From NCBI RefSeq assembly GCF_022201045.2, contig NC_068557.1, positions 10,290,501 to 10,354,500 on the forward strand: a stretch of 64,000 nucleotides of DNA, given 5' to 3'. This stretch comes from Citrus sinensis (taxonomy: Eukaryota > Streptophyta > Magnoliopsida > Sapindales > Rutaceae). Of this stretch, positions 48,935 to 59,522 are shown in pieces. The translations under genes were made by a program, and so were the position numbers. Position 1 is the stretch's first letter, and each line of letters begins with the position of its first letter. The notes below the pieces were generated by a model, which had not been told where the DNA came from, made no database searches, and saw nothing but the letters and a program-made list of their open reading frames with translations.

Positions 48935-51785
48935 ATGGCAAACCAAGCAGCCACAGCTTTCAGTGGCAACATGAAGGTATTTTTCCTTGAAATTTTTTCT
49001 TTTAATTTTTATTTATTTTCTTATTCCCTTGACAATTATTAGTTCTCATGGTATGGGCTTAAAATGCTAGCAGCGACGTATTGCATACCAAGTGTTTGTT
49101 AAATAAACAACCGTTGCATTTTTGTAAAAATGTAGTTTAAACCAGATTTTTTTTTACCTGCTTATTTATCTATTTATTCATACATAGTGGATGGGATTTC
49201 TTTCTTTTTCCATTTTTTTTTGGGGGGGAGCACACGATCTAGTTTAAATGCTTTCAAATTTTATTGTGTGATTGTTGTTATGTGACTGACTTGATATTAC
49301 ATAAATCTTTAAACCAATTTTAGAAGCTACCATTTTTTAATTATGCAGAAAGCGCTTGCTGGGCTGAGGCGAATCAATCTAGAAGGTCTACGATGGAGAG
49401 TTTTTGATGCTAAAGGCCAGGTTTGAACATAACATTGCTTTTTTTTAAAAAAAATAATAATTTATTGCCTGAAGCCACTGGTTTTGTTATCTATGCTTTA
49501 TTGATGTATCCTCAATGTTGTGGAATTCGAATTGCTTCGTGTTGTATTTTAGTGAAGTCCATGAAGTTATAGTATCCTCATTTGCCTATAGGTCCTTGGG
49601 AGATTAGCATCTCAGGTAGCTACTGTCGTTCAAGGCAAGGATAAGCCTACGTACGCTCCTAATCGTGATGATGGTGATATGTGCATTGTGCTTAATGCAA
49701 AAGATATATGTGTTACTGGGAGGAAACTTAAAAATAAGGTTTACTACTGGCATACCGGGTAAGCTTTACTGATTATAGTTGTTAATTCTGATGACCACAG
49801 TTATAATTGGAATGTTGACCATGTGAACTTGAAATGATTTTCTGCATTCCACATCAGTTCAGTCCTTCAAGTATCTTTCCAAATGTAGTTTTATCAGATT
49901 TACACAGTAATTAATGCGATAAGTCTGTTGTTTTTGTTGAAACTGATTCCTTTAGACGATTTTTAAAAGAACAATGCTACGGATCCCAACACTTGAGTCC
50001 TAACCGATATGGCATTCATCCATTGGATGGTAGAATATTAATTTTACCAATTATGAAATTTTGCTATCCAACAGGTGAATGACACATGACGGTTGGGATC
50101 CAAATAGGGGGGTCAACTGTTGGGAGCCCAAACATTATTATTTTAAATGTTTTTTGTGCACCCATTTTATAGTGTTGTCGCAAATGCATTTAGTGTATGT
50201 ATGAACGCATGTGTGTATAGGTATGTGTATGTTTATATAAATGTAAAATCTATTTTTTAAGTTTATTATATTGAAAGGTGTGATATATGATTTCCATTTA
50301 TGTAGTTTTTTTTATTCTGCGGAACTTATTTATTTTATCTCTTAATGATGAAATGTCTGTTTCATATAGCTATATAGGCCACCTCAAGGAAAGGACCTTA
50401 AAAGAACAGATGGAGAGGGACCCTACAGAAGCCATTCGTAAAGCTGTCTTACGCATGCTTCCAAGAAATAAATTACGTGATGTGAGTATAACAGTATATA
50501 AGTTTTCAGGGTATATATTCTTATAAGAATAGTCTGCAATTTGTACCCACAAGTAATTGTGCTCAAGTAGTTTTCTATTCTTGATTTTCAATTTTTAAGT
50601 CTATTATGTCAAATGAGGGTATAAAAATCTGTGCTTGTGAGTTCAGCATCTAAAGAAGTGGAAGATATACGTTATAGTCTTTTCTTCTTGAGTTGACTTT
50701 TGGTAATGCACTTGAACTGCTGCTTTGGAACAAAAATGACATGCTGTTAATTCACCTTCTATAAAAACTACTGAGGTGCTTTGATGTGGTAACTTGAAGA
50801 AAGTTATTAGTAAATTCCTGCAAGCTTCCTGTCATATCTCTGTAGTCAACACTGACACAATTGAAATCCCTCTTTGAATAAAGATTGTGGCATTACTGCT
50901 CAAATCGGCTCTCAAATGAATCTAGACTGAATCTCATATGATTTAGAATTTAATTGAGAGGCATTGGTTTCTCTAGAGTAGCCATGTTTCAAATTTGTTG
51001 GATGTCAATTCTATCTTCCTTTTCTGATGTTCCTTCCTTAATGGGCATTGAAGTAGGCATAGAGTCTCATGGGATTAAAACCTTTTAACCTTTATAAGGT
51101 TTCACGTGCCAGTTGTCCACATCCATTCCTGTGAAATTATTGCTGCCAGTAAATTGTTTATTATTAATGGTGTTAAAAGCACCTAATCAATTTTGTTTAT
51201 GTTGTAAAAGAAAAGACCAAAGTTTAGCAGAACAGTATCTCATATTCTTATATTTTTTTTTATTGTCCTTGTTATGCGTTGAACTATTTCTGCACTAACT
51301 CTATTTTCATAAAACTGGTGGTGGTGTTCATTTTTACATCAAGGATTGCATATATCCGATATAAACTGGGACTGTCAAATCATCAGTGTCTTTCTTCTGC
51401 GCATCCATGGCCCGTGAGCATGCGTGTGGGTTTTAAGTTTTTTGTATATCTTTTGAGTTTGAAAAAATCCATTTGGTGAAAAATATTATTGTAGTGAGAT
51501 ATCTTTTGGTAAGTTCATCCATAAGTGAGCTATGTGGTTTTATATTGTTTCTTGTTATGGATGCAGGATAGAGATCGAAAACTGAGGATATTTCCTGGAA
51601 GTGAGCACCCTTTTGGCGACCGGCCCCTTGAACCATACGTGATGCCTCCTCGACGTGTTAGAGAACTGCGACCTCGTGTTAGAAGAGCCATGATTCGAGA
51701 ACAGAAAAAGGCTGAGATGCAGCAGAGTAACAAGGATATGAGGAAAAACAGAAAGAAAGAAGTTGAAGCAGAAGTGACTGCCTGA
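48935..51785 (+). CDS. RPL13: Ribosomal protein uL13m (L13), mitochondrial
   Basis: Five exons: 48935-48976, 49349-49420, 49592-49758, 50370-50481, 51567-51785, all GT/AG and in phase, 203 residues. uL13 is an early-assembling protein of the large ribosomal subunit. The bacterial-type L13 domain runs from about residue 30 to 155: WRVFDAKGQVLGRLASQVAT, then YAPNRDDGDMCIVLNAKDIC, TGRKLKNKVYYWHTGYIGHL, and AIRKAVLRMLPRNKLRDRD with FPGSEHPFGDRPLEPY. The last 45 residues are a basic and acidic extension (RRVRELRPRVRRAMIREQKK...). The lack of a long plastid transit peptide and the family shape suggest the mitochondrial form, although the N-terminus (MANQAATAFSGNMKKALAGL) is a modest presequence. 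Its 3' end faces the phosducin-like gene, 805 bp away. A MITE sits in intron 3. Confidence 0.92.
49969..50140. mobile_element. Candidate hAT-type MITE in uL13m intron 3
   Basis: Ends ACAATGCTACGGATCCCAAC and, inverted, ATAATGTTTGGGCTCCCAAC; the inverted match goes on to a CATTCAtCC/GGtGAATG stem. Flanking 8-mers TTTTAAAA and TTTTAAAT agree at 7 of 8. About 172 bp, non-coding, inside an intron and away from splice borders. Confidence 0.65.
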
Positions 51786-52590
51786 AGATCTGTTGGGGCT
51801 CTATTTGCTTTGATAGGGAATACTCGTTTTCTGTATGTAACCCAAACAATCCGGGCATTGTCTGTTACATGTTGGAATGGCAGTCTAACATATTCTTTGG
51901 TTTTGAAATTTAAGCTCTCCAATTGCATGGTTTTTCAAATAACCTTTTAGGAGCGTGAACTGACGTCTGAATAATCCTTTCTCCTATTCTATTTGGAGAA
52001 AGAGATGAGGATTTCTCCCACCCCACCCGTTATGCCTTCTCATTGTCTAAATAGATGAAGCCACTGTATTTTAAGGAAGACTTTTTTCCGCCCTCAATAT
52101 GAGCTCAGTTGTTTTTAATGTAGATCAAAACCACTTTTTGGCTTATGATTTGGCATTTTTTCAGCAAGTGAAAATTAAAATGTTCAATTGCATGAGACGG
52201 GCGGGCGACCGTAGTATTTAGATAAATCATTTTCTTTTGCACTTATGTCGAGAAAATAAAATAATTTATGAGTTAATATTATTAATTAAACTCACCAAAT
52301 ATCCTAACATTTTATCATTAAGTTGCTTATTAAATAATTGAATGCACTTCCAATTCCTACCCTACACTTCAAAAGATGGTACACCAATGTTTCATAGAAG
52401 ATATAAATTGGGTTAATAAACATATAGTCACACGACACATCTCCCAAATCATAAGTTAACAGACCATAAAAAAACCAAAAGAATTTTCCAAGCAACAAAA
52501 TCAAGAAGCCACTAAGAAAAGCAATTGCTCGATAATGGAGCATGGCATTTTTATCCCCTACCGGTTAATCTAATAGAAACCATCGTCATT
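51786..52590. other. Shared 3' flank of uL13m and the phosducin-like gene
   Basis: No gene seen; it holds the two convergent 3' untranslated regions. Confidence 0.45.
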
Positions 52591-54832
52591 CTAGTCACTT
52601 GATGATCCATCGTCATCATCTTCATGCTCTGCAACAACTTTCTCGATAAGCCTCTTTCGAACTCCCTCAAGCACAGTTTTCCTAGATGGATCACTTCCAC
52701 TCTGACCATCATTTAGCACAGGATCTGACTGACAGAGAACTAATGCAACACCTGGATTTTGAAGAAAATAGATGTGCTAAATGAAGTATATGCAACCGAT
52801 TCAATTTAAAAAAACTAATAAGAAACAGAGTTGCAGTTGATCGTTAAAGAGCCAGATGGCATAAAAATCATGTTCATGCACATTTTCATTGGGAAAAGAA
52901 AAAATAAAAGGCAAAAGAAGTAGAAAATGGGAAAAAAAAAGGAATGGGATTTAAGCCACAGCATGTAATCCATGGTTTGCTTACACTAATACTAGGCTTA
53001 GACACTAAAGAAGCTACAAGCTTCAACAGACTACATATCCTCGTAGGATATAACTTGCAACTTCAAATATAAGGACATTGGTCAAAAACTGATTTTCCAG
53101 GTATGCAATTCAGGACTATATAATCTATTGAAGGTTAACTAACCTGCAATGCTAGTAGCAGCAGAAATATTGCACGACATAAAATGAAACTTAGGTCCAC
53201 TAAATTATAAACGAATAGGCAAGGAAGTTTAAAAATCCTTTCAAACAAGAACAGTCATCTCAACTTGTTTTCTTTTATGATACCAAAATTCAAAAGTCAT
53301 TTCTATGTCATCTCAACTATGCCAGATAGAAATGGTGTTGTACAGATTCAGTTTGCCATATGAAAGACAGAAGTCAAAGACATTTGGTCTTTTTTCACTC
53401 TGAAGCATGCAACCAATCTTTATGAGGCGGTAGAGAAAAGAAATCAGGGCATCTTATAGAAGTAGAGAAAGGAAAAAGGAGAAATTCTTTTGTGAAACAA
53501 TTAAGACACGCATCAATCTTTAAGTCTTTTCACGATAAGTATTCTACAGAAGAAATCAATAACTGAAATACTGGAAAGAAAAACATCAAAGTAATTTGAA
53601 ACTATAGTTATAGAGAAAAGCACAGATAAATTTGAAATAAAAATAATGGTACAAAGTAAAGGCTAGAACTGGCATGCATAAAATACCTTCAGGCGTGCAT
53701 CTCCGGCCAAAGCTACGCAAACCTACATAATTTGCTTTCACTGCACCATTGTTGTAAACCAATACTGTGGGAAGGTTACGATCTGGGTAATTAGGAATGC
53801 AATCTGTCGATATTATTTTAACAAATTTTGTTGCAGGGTATTTTCTTGCCAACTCTTCCAAGCATTGCATAAGCAGCCCACACTCAGCAAACCTATCAGA
53901 AATTTTGAAAACAAACATCAGAGTAATATATATTAAAGAAAATCAACAATGTACCAAAAGTAATTTAATAGAAGTACCCATCCTTGTAGAGAATCACAAC
54001 CACCCAAACATCAGGGGGAGCTTGTGAAACCTCTCTCACGAAATCTGATCCAGAAATTGGCATCACTGATCCGAATCTAGATATCTTGGTTGCTTCTCTC
54101 ATCTCAGCCAACCTCTTTTTCCTATTAAAACACACCACAATCAACATGAGAAATAATTCATAAAACTAGCCAAATCTTAACAACTCCTCCACAAGAAAAT
54201 TAACCTACAAAACAAGATTCCTGTAAAGTTGAATTGAACCCAAACAACATATCCCAACAAGAGAAATGCCTAGGCATCACTGGAACTCGAAACAGCAAAG
54301 ATTTTAGTTGAAATGAAGCCATTGAGACTCTCATAGCATTGAAACTTATTCTACCACTAAAGCTACAATTTATTTTGTTAATTCTCAGGTGGCTACTCTA
54401 TTCTTCACAATGTCAAATGAAGCTTACAAGAAAAAAATGCATCAAGTTCAATTAACAACGTAAAATTATTCAAACAAATCAAATCCCACGAAAAAAAATT
54501 AAGGGAAAAAAGAAAGACACCCCACTATCAAAAAACAATCTGAAAAATGGAATCCAATAACAAAAGAATAAAACAAACGAGAACCTGTATTCTTCGAGGA
54601 AGCGGTCATCATCTAGATCGGGGTCATCCTCTAACTCTTCAAGCTCTTCTTCAGTTTTCTCATCGACCCACGATTTGTCTTTGGGGACCGAATCAGGGTC
54701 CACCGCCGGTTCGAAGGCGGAGGGCTTGAAAGCAGGCGGCTTTGGCGGCAAATTTCCGAGCTTCCTTTGTATATCGTCCCATTGTGTTGATGCTCCTTCT
54801 ACATCTTTGTACACAAAGTGATAATCCGCCAT
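52591..54832 (-). CDS. Phosducin-like protein (PDCL3/VIAF type)
   Basis: Four exons on the minus strand: 54832-54585, 54121-53978, 53892-53687, 52751-52591; GT/AG borders, in phase, 252 residues. Proteins of this type (yeast Plp2, human PDCL3) bind the CCT chaperonin and help fold actin and tubulin. The N-terminus MADYHFVYKDVEGASTQWDD and the acidic stretch EEELEELEDDPDLDDDRFLE (about 60-80) are typical. The thioredoxin-like fold covers about 90-215 (ISGSDFVREVSQAPPDVWVV, ECGLLMQCLEELARKYPATK, PNYPDRNLPTVLVYNNGAVK, SFGRRCTPEG) and has no CxxC pair, so it is not a redox enzyme. The tail EHEDDDDGSSSD is acidic. This is the PDCL3 branch, not the TXNDC9-like one called PLP3 in Arabidopsis, judged from remembered sequences. 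Confidence 0.9.
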
Positions 54833-55042
54833 CCTCCTTTAAAGAAAATGTTTAATTCCTTCTCGTTTAAATGGGATCGGTCTGGTTCTAGAGAGTCTTC
54901 TGTTTTGAATGTTTCGGGGAATATTTTTATAAAGCACCTAAATTATTATATTTTTATTTAGAGATATAGTTTGTCTAATTGTTTCACCTACGGCCCCAAG
55001 TCTTTTTAGTAGCCTATGTTTGGTTGTGAGATTAAAAATATA
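54833..55042 (-). promoter_or_regulatory. Promoter-side flank of the phosducin-like gene
   Basis: About 210 bases between the start codon (minus strand) and the first of five MITEs; no decisive element seen. Confidence 0.3.
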
Positions 55043-55228
55043 AGTGATGATACAGTTATAAATTCTTGTACAAACTGACGTGTCATTAATTTATTGATTG
55101 AATGAAAATATAAAATAATAAAAACTAATTATGTGGGCGAAATGGTATTCAATTAAACTAATTTTACTATGCCACATTAGTTTATACATAATAAGTTTGT
55201 ACAAGAGTTTGTAGCTATATCATTACTC
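55043..55228. mobile_element. 186-bp MITE with 10-bp direct flanks
   Basis: Ends AGTGATGATACAG and, inverted, GAGTAATGATATAG; both then share TTGTACAAACT. Direct flanks TAAAAATATA occur at 55033-55042 and 55229-55238. The duplication could be read as 8 (hAT) or 9-10 bp (Mutator), so the superfamily is open. Confidence 0.8.
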
Positions 55229-55420
55229 TAAAAATATAGGGTTGGACTACTTTAATAAATTCATGTTCTACTCTATATCTAGTGAATTTTGAAGCTTTAT
55301 GATTGCTTACCCTTAGCAACAACTGTTAAACCCTCAGACATAATAAAAGCTTTTTTTTTTTTTTTTATAGAAAGTCATAAGATTAGTTAATATAAGATTA
55401 TGCCATTTATTGTTAAGTTA

Positions 55421-56151
55421 GGGTACTTTGGTACACTATATTACATTATGTTGTATTATATTATTTTAATGCATGTGTATTATATTATATTTGTACTGTA
55501 TTATAACAATTTTATACAATGTTTGGTGCTATATTGTATTTTATTAATTTTTTATAATATTATATTTGGTGCTACACTATACTATGTTAATTTTTTATGA
55601 TTAGTTTAAATTACATATAATTTAAATTATTATCAATTTTAAATTATTATTATTCAAATTTATTCAAATTTAATATTTATTTTAAATATTTATTATTAGT
55701 TCTACTAAATTATTTTAAAATAATTAATTTTATATATTAATTATTGTAATATGATTAAAAAATGTAATATTTTATTTTATATATTATTTAAGTACTTATT
55801 AGTTATATTAAATAATAAATCTATTAATAAGTTATAATGTGAAAATAAATAATATAATATAATATAATATTACTTAATAATAAATTACAAAATTTATATT
55901 TATAATTATAATGTAAAATAAAAAATAATAATCTATAATATTATACTAAATTAAAATTATACTCTATTTGATATTATTATTATTATTATTATTAAGTTAA
56001 AAGAAAAAAAAAACAAGCTAATGCGACCACTGCCGTATTAGCTAAACCTGACTAAACCAAACATAGGATTGCATTGCACTATAATGCAATCATTTACTGC
56101 ACCAAACATGAGAGCAATGCAACCCATTTAATGAGGGTGCCAAACAGCCCT
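55421..56151. mobile_element. Tourist-like MITE, first of a related pair
   Basis: The left end GGGTACTTTGGTACACT and inverted right end GGGCTGTTTGGCACCCT are imperfect inverted repeats, next to TTA. The very AT-rich interior shares stretches such as TGTATTATAACAAT with the element that follows. TTA duplication suggests PIF/Harbinger. Confidence 0.6.
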
Positions 56152-56154
56152 TTA

Positions 56155-56708
56155 GGGTGCGTTTGACACACTGTATTGCATTATTTTAATACTGGTGTAT
56201 TGTATTATGTTGTATTGCATTAGTATTGTATTATAACAATATTATACAATATATTGGTACTATACTGTACTGTAATAAATTTTTGTGATTAATTTAAATT
56301 AAATATTATATTATGTTATTATTTATATTACATTAATATATTTAAATTGCATTAATGTTTTATGTTATTATTAATTTTAAATTAATATTATTCAAATTTA
56401 AATATTTATTATTAGTTATAATAAATTATAATATAAAAATATTATATTAAATTAAAAGTCATATTAATTTTATTATTATTATTATTATTATTATAAAGCA
56501 AAAGCAAGAGTCAAAAAGTAAAAGTAAAAGTCAAGCGGCAGTTGCCGCATTAGCTAAACTCGACTCACTTTTTTAATTTAACTGTCGCATTAGCTTACTC
56601 TTTTAATGCAATATTGTGTGTGTTGTTTTTGTTGCTAACATGAGTGAACATTAATTTAATACAAAACAATACTTTTATGTAGCCTTATGCGGGCCACCAA
56701 ACGCGCCC
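56155..56708. mobile_element. Tourist-like MITE, second of the pair
   Basis: Ends GGGTGCGTTTGACAC and, inverted, GGGCGCGTTTGGTGG, flanked by TTA at 56152-56154 and 56709-56711. The interior contains an ATT trinucleotide run (about 56468-56494). It abuts the previous element and shares interior sequence with it. Confidence 0.75.
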
Positions 56709-56999
56709 TTAAGGTTTTGGCATGTGATATCTTATAAGTATATAAACTTTCTCAAACTATTTTTAACATTTTTAAGGATGTATTCTACTTATAATTTATG
56801 TATAATAATTGATTGCAGAACTTTACACAAATTATACTCTTTAAAGAACAATCTCCTCATAAACAAAGCGAGCTAAGCACCATTTTTACAAAGCGGGTTA
56901 AGGCACATAATCCAATAGATCGGTATCTATGGACGTTATCTCCGAAAATAAGGGTGGAGTTTATCATGGTAACTACCTTAATTTCATTCTATTTATTTA

Positions 57000-57759
57000 G
57001 GAAAAATGACTAACACACCCCTAACGTTTAGATAAAAAGATAAAAACCCTCCTAACGTTTCAAAAAAGATATTTATACCCCCATTCACTAACGGAAACAA
57101 TTACTTTTAATAGAAATAGTAATTTTAATAGATAATTATCATTATACCCTTCTAGCATATAAAAAAAATTATTAATTGTTCAATTTGTCCATATATTGTT
57201 AACAAAATTTTAAATATACCCTCATTTCTCAATTCCTCTATTTAAATTTTTATCAAATTCTCTCTTCAAGCCAAATAAATTTAATCCATTATCAATTTTT
57301 ATGTCTATTGGATATGTTATTTAATACAATTAAGATAAGATTTTTGTAATTATTGCTGTAACCAGCCTATTTTTATTTTGTTGATTATACAAGTTTAAAT
57401 GATTGACATGTAGAGAATTGTTATTCTTATGACATTAATAACTAATTTTATTTATTTATATTCCCATGTAATGGATTAAATTTATTTGGCTTGAAGAGAG
57501 AATTTGATAGAAAATTAAATAGAGGAATTGAGCAATGAGGGTATATTTGTAATTTTATTAACAATAAATGGACAAATTAGACAATTAACAATTTTTTTTA
57601 TGTGTTAGAAGGGTATAATGGTAATTATATATTAAAATTACTATTTTTGTTAAAAGTAACTATTTCCGTTAGTAAATGAGAGTGTAAATATTTTTTTCGA
57701 AACGTTAAGGAATTTTTGTTATTTTGTCTAAACATTAGTGGTGTGTTTGTTCTTTTTCC
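57000..57759. mobile_element. Mutator-type foldback MITE, 760 bp
   Basis: Inverted repeats of more than 220 bp starting GGAAAAATGACTAACACACC on the left and GGAAAAAGAACAAACACACC on the right (inverted). Shared inner blocks include CTAACGGAAA and ATTATACCCTTCTA. A perfect 9-bp duplication ATTTATTTA flanks it at 56991-56999 and 57760-57768. Non-coding. Confidence 0.92.
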
Positions 57760-57768
57760 ATTTATTTA

Positions 57769-58398
57769 AATAAATGTGAATGTAAGGAGTTAATGCTAAT
57801 TCACTACAGTTAAACGTGTCCCTTAGAAATCCAAGGGTGTAATTATATAATTTAATAATAAAAAATTAACAACTTTTTATTAATAATTTTTTATGATCGA
57901 TCAATTCATTGTTAATTGGTTAAATTGATAAAATGCAATAAATTTTAGTTGATTAAAATATATGTTCATTAAATTGAATATACATTCTATGAATCATTAA
58001 ATTATTAATTAATTAACAAATTAATTAATAGGTTCTATATGGTCTTATATTATTGATTCATAGAGATTTCATTGTATGTTAGAGTTAGACTAGTAATTTT
58101 CAAGTTTAGGCCTCTTACCATTTTAAGTTACGGAGTAGGTCATTGACGCCCCCTCTAAATTTCTCATAAAATCCCTTTTTTAATTGAAATTATTTAAATA
58201 ATCAAAGAAAAATTATTTTATTTTCTATTTTGAAAGGTAGTTCAATCTAACACTCAAATAAGCTATTCTTTTAGCAAAATCTTTACCTCCATCCCATGGC
58301 ATAATTTATAGTTATATTTTAGTTTTTTAATTCAAAAATATTTTTTGAAAAATTATAAGAGTCCAAAATTATAGAGATAAAAATTATAAAAGAATGAT
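57769..58398. other. Intergenic AT-rich DNA
   Basis: No gene or repeat recognised; mostly AT-rich with short ATTAATTAATTA runs near 58008. Confidence 0.4.
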
Positions 58399-58401
58399 TA
58401 A

Positions 58402-59022
58402 GGTGGCGTTTGTTTTTTAACTTAATAACTTAAAGTGACTTAACTTAATAAATTAAGTTAATTAGAGATGTTTGTTTTTATAACTTAATGAAACTTTTTA
58501 GATAATTCTGACTTAATAAAATAAGCCAATTTTTTTGGCTTTTTACTTAATGGAGAAATTTGAATTAAGTCAATTACTTGCTAATGTCAAAAATATCCTT
58601 GCTTTATAATTTATTTTTCATGTTTATTCCAAACTCACCCATAGACATTTACCCCATATAAAAATATCCCTGTTTTTTTCTTTATTATATTATATACGAT
58701 AAAATTAAAAATTTATGGTATTTTATATATTAAAATTCTAAAATAATTATGTATTCACTTGAATATAGTTTTACTTATAAATGTTAAAATATTGTGGTAT
58801 GTAATATATTATTTATTTGACATTCAAATTTAATAAGGATACAAATGTAAAAGTACATATTTTTAGCTTTTTAAGTTGAAAAAAAACAAACAACTTAATA
58901 CTTATTTTCTGATATTCAGACGAAAAAACAAACATATTATTCAGATTCAGACATTTAGATCTATTCAGAATTCAGACTAATTCAGGTCTATTCAGGTTTC
59001 AGACAAAAAAACAAACGCCACC
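58402..59022. mobile_element. Harbinger/Tourist-like MITE, 621 bp
   Basis: Ends GGTGGCGTTTGTTTTTT and, inverted, GGTGGCGTTTGTTTTTTTG, flanked by TAA at 58399-58401 and 59023-59025. Near the right end are repeated CAGACTNNTTCAG-type hexamers (TTCAGA, about eight copies in 58910-59005). Non-coding. Confidence 0.8.
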
Positions 59023-59025
59023 TAA

Positions 59026-59522
59026 GTGTGCATTGTTTTGCACGTTATTGTGCGCGACGAGTCACATATCACTTGATTATTGGTCGGACTAGTAAATGCT
59101 AGCCAATTATTTTATGTGATGTGGCACACCTAATTTAGTCTAAAAAATTATATAATATATAATAAAATAATTTAATTTTATGACTTAAAAGAAATATTCT
59201 TTCCAGGGCAAAGTTTTGTAGTAAGATGTTACAGATTTATATTTTACCAATTAAACACGGAAAATTTCGGAATAAAAATTGAAAGGGGTGTTGTAAGGAT
59301 TTTAGAGGGGTGTTAAAGGCTCTACCCGAAGTATTTATTAAAAAGGGCTTGTTGTAGCCCAAAAACGAGTGAACTCACCTAGAATTAGACCGAGTTACAG
59401 CCGAGCCAATACACCGAACTTTTATTACTTCCAAAAGCTACGTCCAAAATCTGATTCAGAGAACTTTTACAGCAGAGCTCGCTCGGTCTCGCTCTTTTGA
59501 TTTCTGATTCGATCAGAAAATC
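59026..59522 (+). promoter_or_regulatory. CSN3 promoter region
   Basis: About 500 bases before the CSN3 start codon. AGCCCA (site II complement) at 59356-59361 lies about 165 bases upstream. The MITE cluster ends just before this region. Confidence 0.4.
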
